Assembly (NCBI GenBank): GCA_002256115.1
Contig: NKIK01000037.1
Coordinates: 1-42,787 of the forward strand
Reading direction: 5' to 3'
Length of the DNA stretch: 42,787 nucleotides
DNA from: Burkholderiales bacterium PBB3
GTDB taxonomy: Bacteria > Pseudomonadota > Gammaproteobacteria > Burkholderiales > Burkholderiaceae_C
The notes beneath the pieces were generated by a model that saw nothing but the letters and a program-made list of their open reading frames with translations, made no database searches and was not told the DNA's origin. How positions within the stretch are numbered: position 1 is the first letter of the stretch; every line of letters begins with the position of its first letter. Below, piece after piece: positions 1 to 9,260 of this stretch. The position numbers and the translations under genes were made by a program.

Positions 1-336
1 GAGTCATGTAAGGGCAGTTGCGGAGCAGTTGCCACTGACTGATCGCTGGAAGGCGTTCCTGGACTACGTGGTGGCGAAAATTACCCGCCCTTTGCTTCCG
101 TGGAGTCGCCCCATCCAGCTCATGAGGGCAGGGAAACTGCCGGATTTAGGATTATTGATGTGCTGCGTTTTGCACCACTGGAGTCAGCCGGAACACTACC
201 CAAGCGCCTTGCGATGCTCTTTGACCAAGCACATCTCTTCGTCTTGCCGCCAAGACGAGAGGCGCGCGCTTTCCCTCGTGTCGTTAAACATCGCGCCGCC
301 AAGTACCCACGAAAAAAATGCCAGTCAGTGGCTTAA
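1..336 (+). pseudogene. C-terminal remnant of an IS4-family-like transposase
   Basis: The first plus frame is open from position 43 to a TAA at 334-336, with a TGA at 40-42. Its last ~35 residues carry a pattern (L-P-P-R-R, then P-R-V-V-K, then Y-P-R-K-K) that I associate with the basic tails of IS4-family transposases. No catalytic D, D or E region lies in the window, so at most the tail of an element is present. The inverted repeat at 317-348 could include the outer end of that element. Recognition rests on a short basic motif and is tentative; a chance open frame cannot be excluded. Confidence 0.4.
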
Positions 337-348
337 CTGACTGGCATT
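312..348 (-). terminator. Rho-independent terminator after the asparaginase gene
   Basis: Two perfect 13-base arms (317-329 and 336-348) enclose a 6-base loop. Read on the minus strand the stem is followed by seven T residues (318-312). It lies about 30 bases past the stop codon of the minus-strand asparaginase gene. The same inverted repeat may derive from the end of the neighbouring IS remnant, in which case the terminator was borrowed. Confidence 0.7.
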
Positions 349-379
349 ACGCTGATGCGGCCTTTTCAACGCCTGAAGC

Positions 380-1366
380 TCAGCGCTCACCCAGTAGCTC
401 CAGCACCAGTGCAATGCGCGCTTTGACCACCGATAGGCCTAAGTACTCGGCGTCCACCACGGGTAAGCCGCGGGCGCCCACCAGTTGGCCCGAAGCACAC
501 CGGGTAGTGACGACCACCCGGACGCCCTGCGCGCGCGCGGAGGCTAAGGCGGCAGCCATATCGTGGTTGATGGTGCCATTCCCCGTGCCCGCCACGACGA
601 TGCCGCCCACTCGGGCATCAGGTTCAGCGGGCGTTGCGCATAGCGCTCGAACCACAGCACCGCCCACGCCCACGCCCACCGCATTCAACACGATTTCCAC
701 CCGGGGCCAAGCGCCTGTCGGGAGCTGCAAACCGGGCATTGCACCGCCGCCGTCCTGGGGCAGCGGGCGCGCCCAACGCACTTGCCCCTCTTCCACCCAT
801 CCCGTTGGCCCGGCCTCTCCAGAGCTAAAAGCATCCAAGCGGTAAGGGTGCACTTTTTGCATGTCCCGCGCGGTATGCACTGCTGCGGCACAGACCACCA
901 AAACACCCTCCGCACCGGGCGAATTTGCCACCACGGCCGCATCGCACAAGTTCTGCGGACCATCCGGGAAGTCTGCGGTCGACGGCCGCATCGCGCAGGT
1001 CAACACCACGGGTTTGCTGGCTAAAAGATCGCTGGGTAGCGCCTGCGACAAAAAGAAGGCGGTCTCTTCCAGTGTGTCAGTCCCATGGGTAATCACCAAA
1101 GCCCCCACGTCATCGCGCTGCAAGTGGTGCAGCGCGCGGGTGTGCAGCGCCTGCCATTGCGGCCAATCCATGTCTTTGCTGTCCACCTGCGCCACTTGCT
1201 CACTCTCCGGGGTGATGCCCTGCAACGCCGCGGCCAGCGCCGGCAAACCTTCCAGCAATTGCGCCACACCCACCTGTGCCGCCTGGTAACCGACGTTGTC
1301 CGATCGATCGGCCGACCGGCCGGCGATCGTGCCGCCTGTGCCCAAAAAAACCACTTTTTTCGCCAT
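380..1366 (-). CDS. L-asparaginase, cytoplasmic type
   Basis: The product (328 residues) hydrolyses L-asparagine to aspartate and ammonia. The first threonine motif G-T-G-G-T-I-A-G is at residues 9-16 and the second, H-G-T-D-T, at 94-98; both are signatures of the bacterial asparaginase/glutaminase family. A-M-R-P-S-T follows near residue 130. There is no signal peptide, so a cytoplasmic location is inferred. I chose ATG at 1366 because the glycine-rich strand begins right after it; an in-frame start 21 bases upstream adds residues the family lacks. The lysine normally seen ~70 residues after the second threonine motif is not obvious. The gene is divergent from lexA across ~110 bases. A hairpin terminator follows it. 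Confidence 0.88.
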   Translation of the reverse strand: MAKKVVFLGTGGTIAGRSADRSDNVGYQAAQVGVAQLLEGLPALAAALQGITPESEQVAQVDSKDMDWPQWQALHTRALHHLQRDDVGALVITHGTDTLEETAFFLSQALPSDLLASKPVVLTCAMRPSTADFPDGPQNLCDAAVVANSPGAEGVLVVCAAAVHTARDMQKVHPYRLDAFSSGEAGPTGWVEEGQVRWARPLPQDGGGAMPGLQLPTGAWPRVEIVLNAVGVGVGGAVVRALCATPAEPDARVGGIVVAGTGNGTINHDMAAALASARAQGVRVVVTTRCASGQLVGARGLPVVDAEYLGLSVVKARIALVLELLGER

Positions 1367-1398
1367 GACTTTCAATCCCGCTTGCAAAAATAAATAAA

Positions 1399-1414
1399 CT
1401 GGTTAAAAATACAG
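1399..1414. promoter_or_regulatory. LexA (SOS) box 1 upstream of lexA
   Basis: CTGGTTAAAAATACAG fits the CTG-N10-CAG LexA operator with an AT-rich centre. It lies 67 bases before the lexA ATG and overlaps the region from which the divergent asparaginase gene starts. Autorepression of lexA through such boxes is established in proteobacteria. Confidence 0.8.
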
Positions 1415-1417
1415 CTA

Positions 1418-1433
1418 CTGGATGCCGAACCAG
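1418..1433. promoter_or_regulatory. LexA (SOS) box 2 upstream of lexA
   Basis: CTGGATGCCGAACCAG also fits CTG-N10-CAG and starts 19 bases after box 1, roughly two helical turns, so two LexA dimers could sit side by side. The centre is less AT-rich than box 1, suggesting weaker binding. A looser GTG-N10-CAG match follows at about 1434-1449. Confidence 0.65.
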
Positions 1434-1480
1434 TGTGTACATACAAACAGTCGGACTCGGCCCACCTGTAAGGAGTCAGC

Positions 1481-2155
1481 ATGCTAGAAAGCCCCAAACT
1501 CACTGCCCGCCAGCAACAGATCTTGAACCTGATTCAAGCCGCCATTGCCAGCACCGGTGCGCCCCCGACCCGTGCCGAAATCGCCACGGAGCTGGGCTTC
1601 AAATCTGCCAACGCTGCCGAAGAACACCTGCAGGCCCTGGCCCGCAAAGGCGTTATCGAATTGGTCAGCGGCACGTCGCGCGGCATCCGCCTGCGGGGTG
1701 ACACCTTGCGCTCCATCAATGAGTCGCGCTCCAAGCAATTTTCCATGCCTTTGCCAGGTATGGCCCAGTTGGGTCTGCCTTTAATTGGTCGTGTGGCCGC
1801 TGGCTCGCCGATTCTGGCCCAAGAACACGTTGACCAAACCTACTACGTGGAAAACAGCCTGTTCCAGCACCAGCCCGACTACCTGCTGAAAGTTCGCGGC
1901 ATGTCCATGCGTGACGCTGGCATCATGGACGGTGACTTGTTGGCCGTGCAAGCCACTAAAGACGCAAAAAACGGGCAAATCGTGGTGGCGCGTCTCGGGG
2001 ATGAAGTCACCGTCAAGCGCTTTCGCCGCAATAAACATCTGATCGAACTCCACGCCGAGAACCCCGACTACCAAACCATCGTAGTCGAGCCCGGCGAGCC
2101 TTTTGAAATTGAAGGCCTGGCCGTGGGTTTGATTCGCAACACCATGCTGATGTAA
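1481..2155 (+). CDS. lexA: SOS repressor LexA
   Basis: LexA represses SOS DNA-repair genes and cleaves itself when RecA filaments form on single-stranded DNA. The 224-residue protein has an N-terminal winged helix (about 1-70) and a C-terminal S24 peptidase domain. Visible key residues are the Ala107-Gly108 cleavage site in R-V-A-A-G, nucleophile Ser142 in G-M-S-M and Lys179 in V-T-V-K-R. A strong ribosome site, AAGGAG, ends five bases before ATG 1481. Two SOS boxes at 1399-1433 imply autoregulation. A small gene follows after 25 bases and may be co-transcribed. Confidence 0.97.
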   Translation: MLESPKLTARQQQILNLIQAAIASTGAPPTRAEIATELGFKSANAAEEHLQALARKGVIELVSGTSRGIRLRGDTLRSINESRSKQFSMPLPGMAQLGLPLIGRVAAGSPILAQEHVDQTYYVENSLFQHQPDYLLKVRGMSMRDAGIMDGDLLAVQATKDAKNGQIVVARLGDEVTVKRFRRNKHLIELHAENPDYQTIVVEPGEPFEIEGLAVGLIRNTMLM

Positions 2156-2180
2156 TTGTTTTGACCTTCCAAGGATCACC

Positions 2181-2534
2181 ATGAACTTCGCTTTTATCCT
2201 TCGCAGCAAGGCTGTGTCCTCATTGCAATCCTGGGCTTACCGGTTGCTGTCCGGAAACGTGGCCCCCCAAGTCCCGACGTCATCCGGCGTCCTCAGCCGG
2301 TCGGTCGGTCCATTGGCCCTGCGGCCTGCCGCACCCGTCATTCAACCTGGCTTACAAGTCAGAAGGCCTTTGCGTGTGGTGCGCGTTGTTGAAAGCGGCC
2401 AGCCCCGTGCCCATGTGGGTCGCATGATGATCTCTGGCCGCATGGCCGATGTTTGTGCAGAGCTGGATCGTCTGGCGGCACGCGAAGCTGCTGAGAGCTG
2501 CGGCCCACGCGGCGTGGCTGCTCTCTCCTGCTGA
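2181..2534 (+). CDS. Small arginine-rich protein of unknown function, downstream of lexA
   Basis: This 117-residue product is not assigned to any family. It begins 25 bases after lexA with an AAGGA ribosome site 8 bases before its ATG, so co-transcription with lexA, and therefore SOS control, is plausible. The N-terminal ~60 residues are proline- and serine-rich and low complexity. The C-terminal half (about 62-105) is basic, with R-P-L-R-V-V-R-V-V followed by an amphipathic helix ending A-E-L-D-R-L-A-A-R-E-A. There is no signal peptide or membrane segment. A regulatory or DNA-binding role would be a guess. Confidence 0.6.
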   Translation: MNFAFILRSKAVSSLQSWAYRLLSGNVAPQVPTSSGVLSRSVGPLALRPAAPVIQPGLQVRRPLRVVRVVESGQPRAHVGRMMISGRMADVCAELDRLAAREAAESCGPRGVAALSC

Positions 2535-2585
2535 AAGCGCGTTAACGCACCAGCATGGCCGTTGTGACAAGGCACAATGTCATGC

Positions 2586-3593
2586 ATGAACATTGTGATC
2601 CTTGATGACTACCAAGATGCGGTTCGCAAACTGGAATGTGCATCCAAACTCGACAGCTTCCAGGCCAAGGTCTACACCAACACCGTCAAAGGCCTCGGGC
2701 AGCTATCCGTCAGACTCAAGGATGCGGATGTCGTCGTTCTGAACCGCGAACGCACGCCCATATCGCGTCAGCTCATCGAAAAACTCCCCAAACTCAAACT
2801 GATATCGCAGATCGGACGCGTGGGTGAACATGTGGATATCCAGGCCTGCACCGAGCGTGGCGTAGCTGTTTCTGAAGGCGTGGGCTCTGCCATCGCTCCC
2901 GCCGAGCTGACCTGGGCCTTGACTATGGCTGCCATGCGGCGTTTACCCCAATACATTGGCAACCTGAAGCACGGCGCGTGGCAGCAAAGTGGGCTCAAGT
3001 CAGGTGCCATGCCCAGTAACTTTGGCTTGGGTGTGACCCTGAACGGCAAAACACTGGGGATTTGGGGCTATGGCCGCATTGGCAAACTAGTGGCAGGCTA
3101 CGGCAAGGCTTTTGGCATGCGTGTTGTGATTTGGGGGAGCGAAACGTCCCGCCAAAACGCCCTGATGGACGGACTAGAAGTTGCAGCCAGCCGGGAGGAG
3201 TTTTTTGAGCAATGCGATGTTTTGTGCCTGCATTTGCGGCTCACAGAATCAACCCAGGGCATCGTCACTGCAGCAGACTTGGGCCGCATGAAAACTACGG
3301 CCTTGTTGGTGAACACATCGCGGGCAGAACTGATAGAGCCGGATGCCCTGTTATCTGCACTGAATCGGGGGCGACCAGGCATCGCAGCCGTAGATGTGTT
3401 TGAGGCTGAACCGATTCTGCAGGGGCATGCACTTTTACGTTTAGAGAACTGCATCTGCACGCCCCACATCGGCTATGTCGAACTCCATAGTTATGAGATG
3501 TATTTCGGCGCAGCCTTTGACAACGTAGTCAATTTCATTCGCGGCACCCCAACGAATATCGTCAACCCTGGGGCTCTGCAAGTGCGCCGCTAA
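2586..3593 (+). CDS. D-2-hydroxyacid dehydrogenase family protein (NAD-dependent)
   Basis: The product resembles phosphoglycerate/D-lactate-type dehydrogenases, which reduce 2-keto acids to D-2-hydroxy acids with NAD(P)H. The Rossmann motif G-I-W-G-Y-G-R-I-G lies near residue 160. The expected catalytic trio is visible in order: Arg in N-T-S-R-A-E-L-I, Glu in D-V-F-E-A-E-P, and His in T-P-H-I-G-Y-V. Length (335) is typical and no ACT regulatory domain follows, so a biosynthetic SerA is unlikely. The substrate cannot be told. ATG 2586 gives the usual M-N-I-V-I-L-D-D start; an in-frame ATG at 2577 lies closer to a possible AAGG site. It is convergent with the FimV-like gene, 8 bases apart. Confidence 0.85.
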   Translation: MNIVILDDYQDAVRKLECASKLDSFQAKVYTNTVKGLGQLSVRLKDADVVVLNRERTPISRQLIEKLPKLKLISQIGRVGEHVDIQACTERGVAVSEGVGSAIAPAELTWALTMAAMRRLPQYIGNLKHGAWQQSGLKSGAMPSNFGLGVTLNGKTLGIWGYGRIGKLVAGYGKAFGMRVVIWGSETSRQNALMDGLEVAASREEFFEQCDVLCLHLRLTESTQGIVTAADLGRMKTTALLVNTSRAELIEPDALLSALNRGRPGIAAVDVFEAEPILQGHALLRLENCICTPHIGYVELHSYEMYFGAAFDNVVNFIRGTPTNIVNPGALQVRR

Positions 3594-3601
3594 ATTTCCA
3601 T

Positions 3602-5629
3602 CTACTTTGGTTCTCTCAGGGGCAACGATTCCGAGAGACCAGAGGCATCAAAATCGATGAGGTTGTTGTCTTCCTCCGAAGTGCGCAGCTCAACCAAGGC
3701 AGCCTCGGAAGGCGCAACCACCAAATGTGCATCTACCGGATCGGGAAGTTCCGAAGCGCGCTGTTCTTCAGCATCGGCGGGGCCAGCCCCAGAACCCGGG
3801 GCCGCCCTCATCGCACTAAAGGGCATGAGGCCGGAATCCGTGCTCGACTTCATCCCTATTCGCCCAGCGATAGCATGAAGCATCAGCAAGTCTCTGAAGG
3901 CGTCTAAATCGAAATAGTGCTCTGGCGCATCCTCCGGACTACGGACCATGCACTGCTCCAAAAACTCCAATGCGGACTCTGAGCCCCAAACCTGTGAGAT
4001 CTCCGCGCAGATTTGTGGGTAAGCATCAAGGCTATTTCCTGGCTGTCCAAAAACAGCGTATTGCGGCGCCCAACCTGTGAAAATTGCGTTGAACTCGTTT
4101 CGGTAGTGATCGAACGCAGGTTTTCGGCTCAGGGTATGTAACACCTTCAAAAGGTCTATGTACACCAGCGGGTTGGATGCATCACTCTCCCGAATACTGG
4201 TTTCCAGCAAAGTAATAGCCTCTTCATGCTGCCCTAAGGTCATAAAGAAATCCGCTTGCTGGCGTACGTCCAACATCTCTTGCGTATTGATTGCATGCAA
4301 GGTCGCATTCAAGCTGTGAGAAAAATCACGCTGATGGATAGGTGCCGGTGCCGTCTGGCTCGCTGCAACCGCGGTAGGCCGAGCATTACGATTCGTTGTT
4401 GACGGGGTTTGAACGTTTGACAACATTGGATTGCTGAGGTCCAAGTCAATATCAAGCGATGTTTCTAGCGACTGTGGGACGACGGGAGTAGCGGTTGTTG
4501 TCGAGCTTTGGGGAGCGTTCACGCTACTTATTTGCGCAGTGGCAGTGGGGCTGGGAGCATTGCCCGTTAGGTTGGTAGCCGAATCATGAATATGAAAATC
4601 GTCCTCATCATCTTCATTCGCTCCACTGCCACGCCACCAGGGTGTATTTTTCCCGTTAGCGGCACGCAATTTAGCGATAAGTGCAATGACCGCAAGAACA
4701 GATGCAATTAGAAGGCCAGCCAACACAAAAGTCAGTGGATTGGCAAATCGCTCAGACTCGGCCTGGGCCAGTCGTTGCGACAACTCCTGCAAATCTGTTT
4801 GATTTTTATAAGAGATATCTTTAAGGCTTTTTAAGTCCGCAGAGATCGCTTTTTGTTGGACTTCATCTCGTAACACATCACTTGAAGATGTATTCAATGA
4901 ACGCCAAATAGCCTTCGCGGCATCCCTCTTCTGACTATCATCCGAGGGCAGGGTTAACAATTCACCGCTGAGCCGAAGAGCTGGATCCTTGACATCCAAC
5001 AAGTCAAGAATAGAGACTTTCAGACGTGGCCGCTGACTTGGAACCGGTTGAACAGCAAAGGGGATTTGCAAGCCACTTGGAGATTCTCCCTTTTGTACTT
5101 CCTTAACTATCTTTGTCGGCTTGCTGAGAACCTCCCCAACTTTTTCGGTTCGATTGCCTGCAATGAGCTTGGGCTGCACGTTTTGAATAGGTGCCGACAA
5201 AGCGGGTTTAAGCGCGACGTCGTTTGATGCAGCGGGTGCCAAATCACTCACCAGATCTGACAGAAGAACATACTTACGTGATGTCTTAAGACCGCAACCG
5301 GATCGCAAATAAACGGTTACCACAGGCTCATCGATGGGAGCCGCCGCGATTACGCGAACCCCGGTGAGTGCTCCGCCTTCTGCACGCAGTGGCGTCGCAG
5401 ATACCCTACTTCCATCTTGCCGAACATCGCCGTAATAAACATCGGCATCAAAACACCAGTCGGCAAAGGCTTCGTCTGCCTCGTACTGCAACACGATAGT
5501 CAAGCTGAGCGGTTGACCCAGCAACACGGCACCCCGGGCTTTTCCTAGGGTCAATGCATTGCTTGAACTGGCCGCCCAAAGCAGCACCCCCCCTAAGATC
5601 AATTGCTCGATTGTGTTGTTCGATTTCAT
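3602..5629 (-). CDS. FimV-like membrane protein
   Basis: The protein (675 residues) has the layout of FimV/HubP-type proteins: an N-terminal signal peptide ending S-N-A, a FimV-like beta domain with L-G-K-A-R-G-A-V-L-L-G-Q-P-L, a long low-complexity periplasmic linker with a short helical region, one membrane segment (F-V-L-A-G-L-L-I-A-S-V-L-A-V-I-A-L-I, near residue 310), an acidic Ser/Thr-rich cytoplasmic linker, and a C-terminal helical region with a TPR-like repeat (Q-A-D-F-F-M-T-L-G-Q-H-E-E-A). FimV proteins organise the cell pole and support type IV pilus assembly and twitching. No peptidoglycan-binding LysM is obvious, so this may be a FimV paralogue. ATG 5629 was chosen; a GTG at 5647 is possible. 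Confidence 0.7.
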   Translation of the reverse strand: MKSNNTIEQLILGGVLLWAASSSNALTLGKARGAVLLGQPLSLTIVLQYEADEAFADWCFDADVYYGDVRQDGSRVSATPLRAEGGALTGVRVIAAAPIDEPVVTVYLRSGCGLKTSRKYVLLSDLVSDLAPAASNDVALKPALSAPIQNVQPKLIAGNRTEKVGEVLSKPTKIVKEVQKGESPSGLQIPFAVQPVPSQRPRLKVSILDLLDVKDPALRLSGELLTLPSDDSQKRDAAKAIWRSLNTSSSDVLRDEVQQKAISADLKSLKDISYKNQTDLQELSQRLAQAESERFANPLTFVLAGLLIASVLAVIALIAKLRAANGKNTPWWRGSGANEDDEDDFHIHDSATNLTGNAPSPTATAQISSVNAPQSSTTTATPVVPQSLETSLDIDLDLSNPMLSNVQTPSTTNRNARPTAVAASQTAPAPIHQRDFSHSLNATLHAINTQEMLDVRQQADFFMTLGQHEEAITLLETSIRESDASNPLVYIDLLKVLHTLSRKPAFDHYRNEFNAIFTGWAPQYAVFGQPGNSLDAYPQICAEISQVWGSESALEFLEQCMVRSPEDAPEHYFDLDAFRDLLMLHAIAGRIGMKSSTDSGLMPFSAMRAAPGSGAGPADAEEQRASELPDPVDAHLVVAPSEAALVELRTSEEDNNLIDFDASGLSESLPLREPK

Positions 5630-6046
5630 GTTTTTAGATTTTCTCACAGCTCCCGGCGCAGCCTTTCAAAAGACGCTTAACACCCAACCCGGCAACGTTA
5701 TCAGGACAAGACCAAGGACTAGTTGAAGGAGGCGGTCATAGCTTGCTCGCAGCCCTTCGCAAAAACCAGTGTCGTACTCAGTGGAAGTCTAGCTCAATGG
5801 TGTACGCCTCAGAGGAATGGAGCCCCAATATGGCCACTTGGCTGCATAAAGGTCAACATTTATAAATAGAGATGAGGCAATACTGACCTGAATGAAAGGC
5901 CCTGCAAGCACAAGCCGTGCCAAGCCACTGCGCCGACAAGCACTCCGCTAGACGCAAACGTGACAAAGATTGACGCCCGAAGCATTGGAACTTGTCACAA
6001 TGCACTGATAGTCAAAACTCCACGTGGAATCAAGCCTTGGAAGGTT
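5630..6046. other. Divergent intergenic region between FimV-like and Crp/Fnr genes
   Basis: About 417 bases separate the divergent starts. The part from 5960 onward is open in frame with the regulator, through a GTG, but its sequence does not look like the conserved protein start. I see no convincing RNA, terminator or repeat here; promoters for both genes are presumably inside. Confidence 0.4.
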
Positions 6047-6766
6047 ATGGACGAACCCATTCTCACCGTTGAAGAACGCAATGCCATCAACGCAGGCCGT
6101 TGGTTCTCATCGCTATCGCCGTCCCTCAAACACGACATCCTGCGCTGCGCCTACGTGAAGCGGCACAAGGATGGTGACCTGATTGCTGCCCGGGGCGAAC
6201 CGCCCGAAGACTGGATCGCCTGTGCCAAGGGTGCGGTGCGAGTCAGCTCCACCTCCATATCAGGCAAACAGATCACACTCACCTATGTCGAACCTGGCAT
6301 CTGGTTTGGTGATGTGTCTATTTTTGATGGCGACCGCCGCACCCACGACGCCTACGCCCATGGCGACAGCACGATCCTGTGTGTGGCCAAAGCCGATTTC
6401 AAGAAAATCCTGGCCACCCATGTCGAGTTGTATGAAGCCCTGCTACGCCTGCACGCCCGCCGCATCCGGCAGCTATACGGTTTGGTGGAAGACCTGAACA
6501 CCCTGCCCCTGCGGGCCCGCTTGGCCAAACAGCTTTTGCACTTGGTGCGCAGCTACGGCGTGCCGTCCCTGAGCGATGCCAGCGAAGTACGCATTGGTCT
6601 GCACCTGGCACAAGAGGAACTAGCCCAACTATTAGGCGCGTCACGCCAGCGTGTGAACCAGGAGCTCAAGTCCATGGAACGCGACAACGCCATCCGCATA
6701 GAGCCGGGCGGTCTGGTCATCCGTGACCGCCATTCTCTGATGCAGATCATTGATTCCGACCAATGA
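6047..6766 (+). CDS. Crp/Fnr-family transcriptional regulator
   Basis: The 239-residue product has a cyclic-nucleotide-type sensor domain (about 20-140; G-I-W-F-G-D-V-S-I-F-D-G near 85), a dimerisation helix and a C-terminal helix-turn-helix (L-A-Q-E-E-L-A-Q-L-L-G-A-S-R-Q-R-V-N near 185-203). The four cysteines of FNR are absent, so oxygen sensing through an iron-sulfur cluster is not supported; the ligand is unknown. ATG 6047 is preferred because the family begins M-x-E-P-I-L-T; the preceding GGAAGG is unusually close (2 bases). An earlier GTG at 5960 would add 29 residues. It lies just before the phosphotransferase and acyl-CoA dehydrogenase genes and may control them. Confidence 0.85.
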   Translation: MDEPILTVEERNAINAGRWFSSLSPSLKHDILRCAYVKRHKDGDLIAARGEPPEDWIACAKGAVRVSSTSISGKQITLTYVEPGIWFGDVSIFDGDRRTHDAYAHGDSTILCVAKADFKKILATHVELYEALLRLHARRIRQLYGLVEDLNTLPLRARLAKQLLHLVRSYGVPSLSDASEVRIGLHLAQEELAQLLGASRQRVNQELKSMERDNAIRIEPGGLVIRDRHSLMQIIDSDQ

Positions 6767-6800
6767 CCGACACCACCCCATCACCAGCACCTTGGCACCC

Positions 6801-7886
6801 ATGAGCGAATTCGAACACTTTATTGGCACCCGCGAAGTCTCCGACAAGCACGCCTTCGACATCTCGGCCCTGACACGCTGGCTGGAAGGCAACCTGCCCG
6901 GCTTTGTGGGGCCACTCACCGCAGAGATGTTCAAGGGCGGGCAGTCCAACCCGACCTACAAGCTGATTACGCCCACGCGTCAGTATGTGATGCGCGCCAA
7001 ACCTGGCCCGGTGGCCAAACTGCTGCCATCTGCCCACGCGGTGGAGCGCGAATTTGCTGTCATGCGCGGTTTGCACGATACGCCCGTGCCGGTGCCCACC
7101 ATGTACTGCCTGTGTGAAGACGAGTCCATCATCGGACGCGCTTTCTATGTCATGGAGTGCATGCAGGGCCGTGTGTTGTGGGATCAGTCATTGCCGGGCA
7201 TGACCCCGCCGCAGAGGGCTGCAATTTATGACGAAATGAACCGCGTCATCTCTGAGTTGCACAAAGTCAAGTTCGCCGACCAAGGACTCAAAGACTACGG
7301 TAAGCCGGGTAATTACTTTGAACGTCAAATCGGCCGCTGGAGCAAGCAGTATGTCGCCTCTATCACCCAACCCATTCCGGAGATGGACCAGTTGATGGAG
7401 TGGTTGCCCAAGAACATACCGGCCATGGCGCGCAATGAATCCATGGTCTCCGTGGTGCACGGTGACTTCCGTCTGGACAACCTAATGTTTGACGCCGAAG
7501 CACCCAAAGTGATTGCGGTGCTCGACTGGGAGCTTTCTACATTGGGTCATCCGCTGGCCGATTTCAGCTACCACTGCATGGCCTGGCACATTCCGCCCGG
7601 CTCATTCCGCGGTATTGCGGGCTTGGACTTTGAAGCCCTGGGTATTCCGTCTGAGGCCGAATACATCCGCAAGTACTGTGAGCGTACCGGCTTGGCCACA
7701 CCCGAGCAACTGGCTCAGGACTGGAACTTTTACATGGCCTACAACCTGTTTCGCATCGCCGCGATTTTGCAAGGTATTGCTAAACGCGTGGAGGCAGGCA
7801 CCGCCTCCAGCGCACAAGCCGTCAGCTCAGCGGCGGGCGCCAAGCCGCTGGCCAAGATGGCCTGGAATTTCGCTAACCGCGACTAA
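6801..7886 (+). CDS. APH-family phosphotransferase (ACAD10/11 kinase-like, LvaA-like)
   Basis: This 361-residue protein belongs to the choline/aminoglycoside kinase-like phosphotransferases. The catalytic loop H-G-D-F-R-L-D-N and the metal-binding [10 protein letters not shown] are intact. Homologues are fused to an acyl-CoA dehydrogenase in animal ACAD10/11, and the Pseudomonas LvaA phosphorylates 4-hydroxyacyl-CoA. The gene ends 38 bases before an acyl-CoA dehydrogenase gene, matching that two-protein arrangement. I infer that the pair degrades 4-hydroxy acids by phosphorylation and phosphate elimination. Antibiotic resistance is unlikely from context. ATG 6801 gives the usual start; no strong ribosome site is visible. 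Confidence 0.83.
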   Translation: MSEFEHFIGTREVSDKHAFDISALTRWLEGNLPGFVGPLTAEMFKGGQSNPTYKLITPTRQYVMRAKPGPVAKLLPSAHAVEREFAVMRGLHDTPVPVPTMYCLCEDESIIGRAFYVMECMQGRVLWDQSLPGMTPPQRAAIYDEMNRVISELHKVKFADQGLKDYGKPGNYFERQIGRWSKQYVASITQPIPEMDQLMEWLPKNIPAMARNESMVSVVHGDFRLDNLMFDAEAPKVIAVLDWELSTLGHPLADFSYHCMAWHIPPGSFRGIAGLDFEALGIPSEAEYIRKYCERTGLATPEQLAQDWNFYMAYNLFRIAAILQGIAKRVEAGTASSAQAVSSAAGAKPLAKMAWNFANRD

Positions 7887-7924
7887 GCCGCCCCAACCCA
7901 TTTCCCCACCTTTTAGGATTCACC

Positions 7925-9199
7925 GTGGACTTCGACTACTCCCCCAAAACCAAAGCGCTCCAAGCCAAGTTGCAGAACTTCATGGACACGCACATCTACC
8001 CGTCTGAAGCGGCCTACCACGCGGAAATTGTGGCCAATACTGCGGCTGGCAAACGCTGGACCCCGCTGCAGACCATTGAGAACCTGAAGCCCAAGGCCCA
8101 GGCTGAAGGTCTGTGGAATTTGTTCTTGCCGGTGGACAGCGCCGAAGCGTCGGGCTACCACGGTGCCGGGCTGACCAACCAGGAATACGCGCCGCTGGCA
8201 GAAATCATGGGCCGCGTGATGTGGTCCAGCGAGGTGTTCAACTGCTCGGCTCCCGACACCGGCAATATGGAGACCATCGCCCGCTACGGCTCGGCCGACA
8301 ACAAGGCGCGCTGGCTCAAGCCACTGCTCGAAGGCAAGATCCGCTCGGCCTTTGCGATGACCGAACCCGATGTAGCCTCCAGCGACGCCACAAACATCGC
8401 CACCCGCATCGAACGCCAGGGCAACGAGTATGTGATCAACGGCCGCAAGTGGTGGATCTCCGGTGCAGGCGACCCACGTTGCTCGGTCTACATCACCATG
8501 GGCAAGACCGACCCCGATGCCCCCCGTCATTCGCAGCAAAGCATGGTGCTGGTGCCTGCCGATACCAAGGGAGTTACCGTGATCCGCCCCCTCACCGTAT
8601 TCGGCTACGACGATGCGCCGCACGGCCATATGGAAATGCTGTTCGAAAACGTGCGCGTTCCGGTCGACAACATCCTGCTGGGCGAAGGCCGCGGCTTCGA
8701 GATCGCACAAGGACGCCTCGGCCCTGGCCGTATCCACCACTGCATGCGCCTGATCGGACTGGCCGAGCGCGCACTGGAGTTGATGTGCAAGCGCGCCTCC
8801 AGCCGTGTGGCATTTGGCAAACCCGTTGCCGCACAGACTGTCACGCAAGAACGCATCGCCGAAGCGCGTTGCAAGATCGACATGGCACGCCTGCTCACGC
8901 TCAAGGCCGCCTGGATGATGGACATGGGTGGCAACAAGTTCGCCAAGAACGAAATCGCCATGATCAAGGTCGTGGCCCCCAGCATGGCCTGCCAGGTCAT
9001 CGACTGGGCCATGCAGGTACATGGCGGTGGCGGTATGTCCGACGACTTCCCGCTAGCCTACAGCTACACCAGCGCCCGCACGCTGCGCTTTGCCGACGGC
9101 CCGGACGAAGTGCACCGCAACGCGATTGCCAAGCTGGAGTTGGGCAAATACGCGCTTGACGCCAAGCCTGTGGAAATGCCGATCACCCGCGGCTGTTAA
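7925..9199 (+). CDS. Acyl-CoA dehydrogenase (ACAD11/LvaC-like)
   Basis: A FAD-dependent acyl-CoA dehydrogenase of 424 residues, slightly longer than classical ACADs, as in the ACAD10/11 group. Family signatures include [11 protein letters not shown] (FAD/substrate loop near 140) and [12 protein letters not shown] near 362. The start is GTG 7925 preceded by AGGATT. Together with the upstream kinase-like protein it probably handles 4-hydroxyacyl-CoA: the kinase phosphorylates the hydroxyl and this enzyme removes phosphate and isomerises the product to an ordinary beta-oxidation substrate. That role is inferred from neighbours; a plain dehydrogenase of medium- or branched-chain acyl-CoA is the alternative. 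Confidence 0.88.
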   Translation: MDFDYSPKTKALQAKLQNFMDTHIYPSEAAYHAEIVANTAAGKRWTPLQTIENLKPKAQAEGLWNLFLPVDSAEASGYHGAGLTNQEYAPLAEIMGRVMWSSEVFNCSAPDTGNMETIARYGSADNKARWLKPLLEGKIRSAFAMTEPDVASSDATNIATRIERQGNEYVINGRKWWISGAGDPRCSVYITMGKTDPDAPRHSQQSMVLVPADTKGVTVIRPLTVFGYDDAPHGHMEMLFENVRVPVDNILLGEGRGFEIAQGRLGPGRIHHCMRLIGLAERALELMCKRASSRVAFGKPVAAQTVTQERIAEARCKIDMARLLTLKAAWMMDMGGNKFAKNEIAMIKVVAPSMACQVIDWAMQVHGGGGMSDDFPLAYSYTSARTLRFADGPDEVHRNAIAKLELGKYALDAKPVEMPITRGC

Positions 9200-9208
9200 T
9201 TCTCGGGC

Positions 9209-9242
9209 AAAAAAAGAGGCGCTACAGGTTTTGTAGCGCCTC
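9209..9242 (-). terminator. Rho-independent terminator after the HD-GYP gene
   Basis: Ten-base arms (9216-9225 and 9233-9242) with a 7-base loop; on the minus strand the stem is followed by seven T residues (9215-9209). It terminates the minus-strand HD-GYP gene. In the plus direction there is no T tract, so it serves the acyl-CoA dehydrogenase poorly. Confidence 0.8.
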
Positions 9243-9260
9243 CCGCACATTCCACCTGGG

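Noticed and set aside
7913..9022. Long minus-strand open frame opposite the acyl-CoA dehydrogenase gene
   Set aside because: It is a codon-bias shadow: His/Gly-rich, no domains, and the plus strand is clearly coding.
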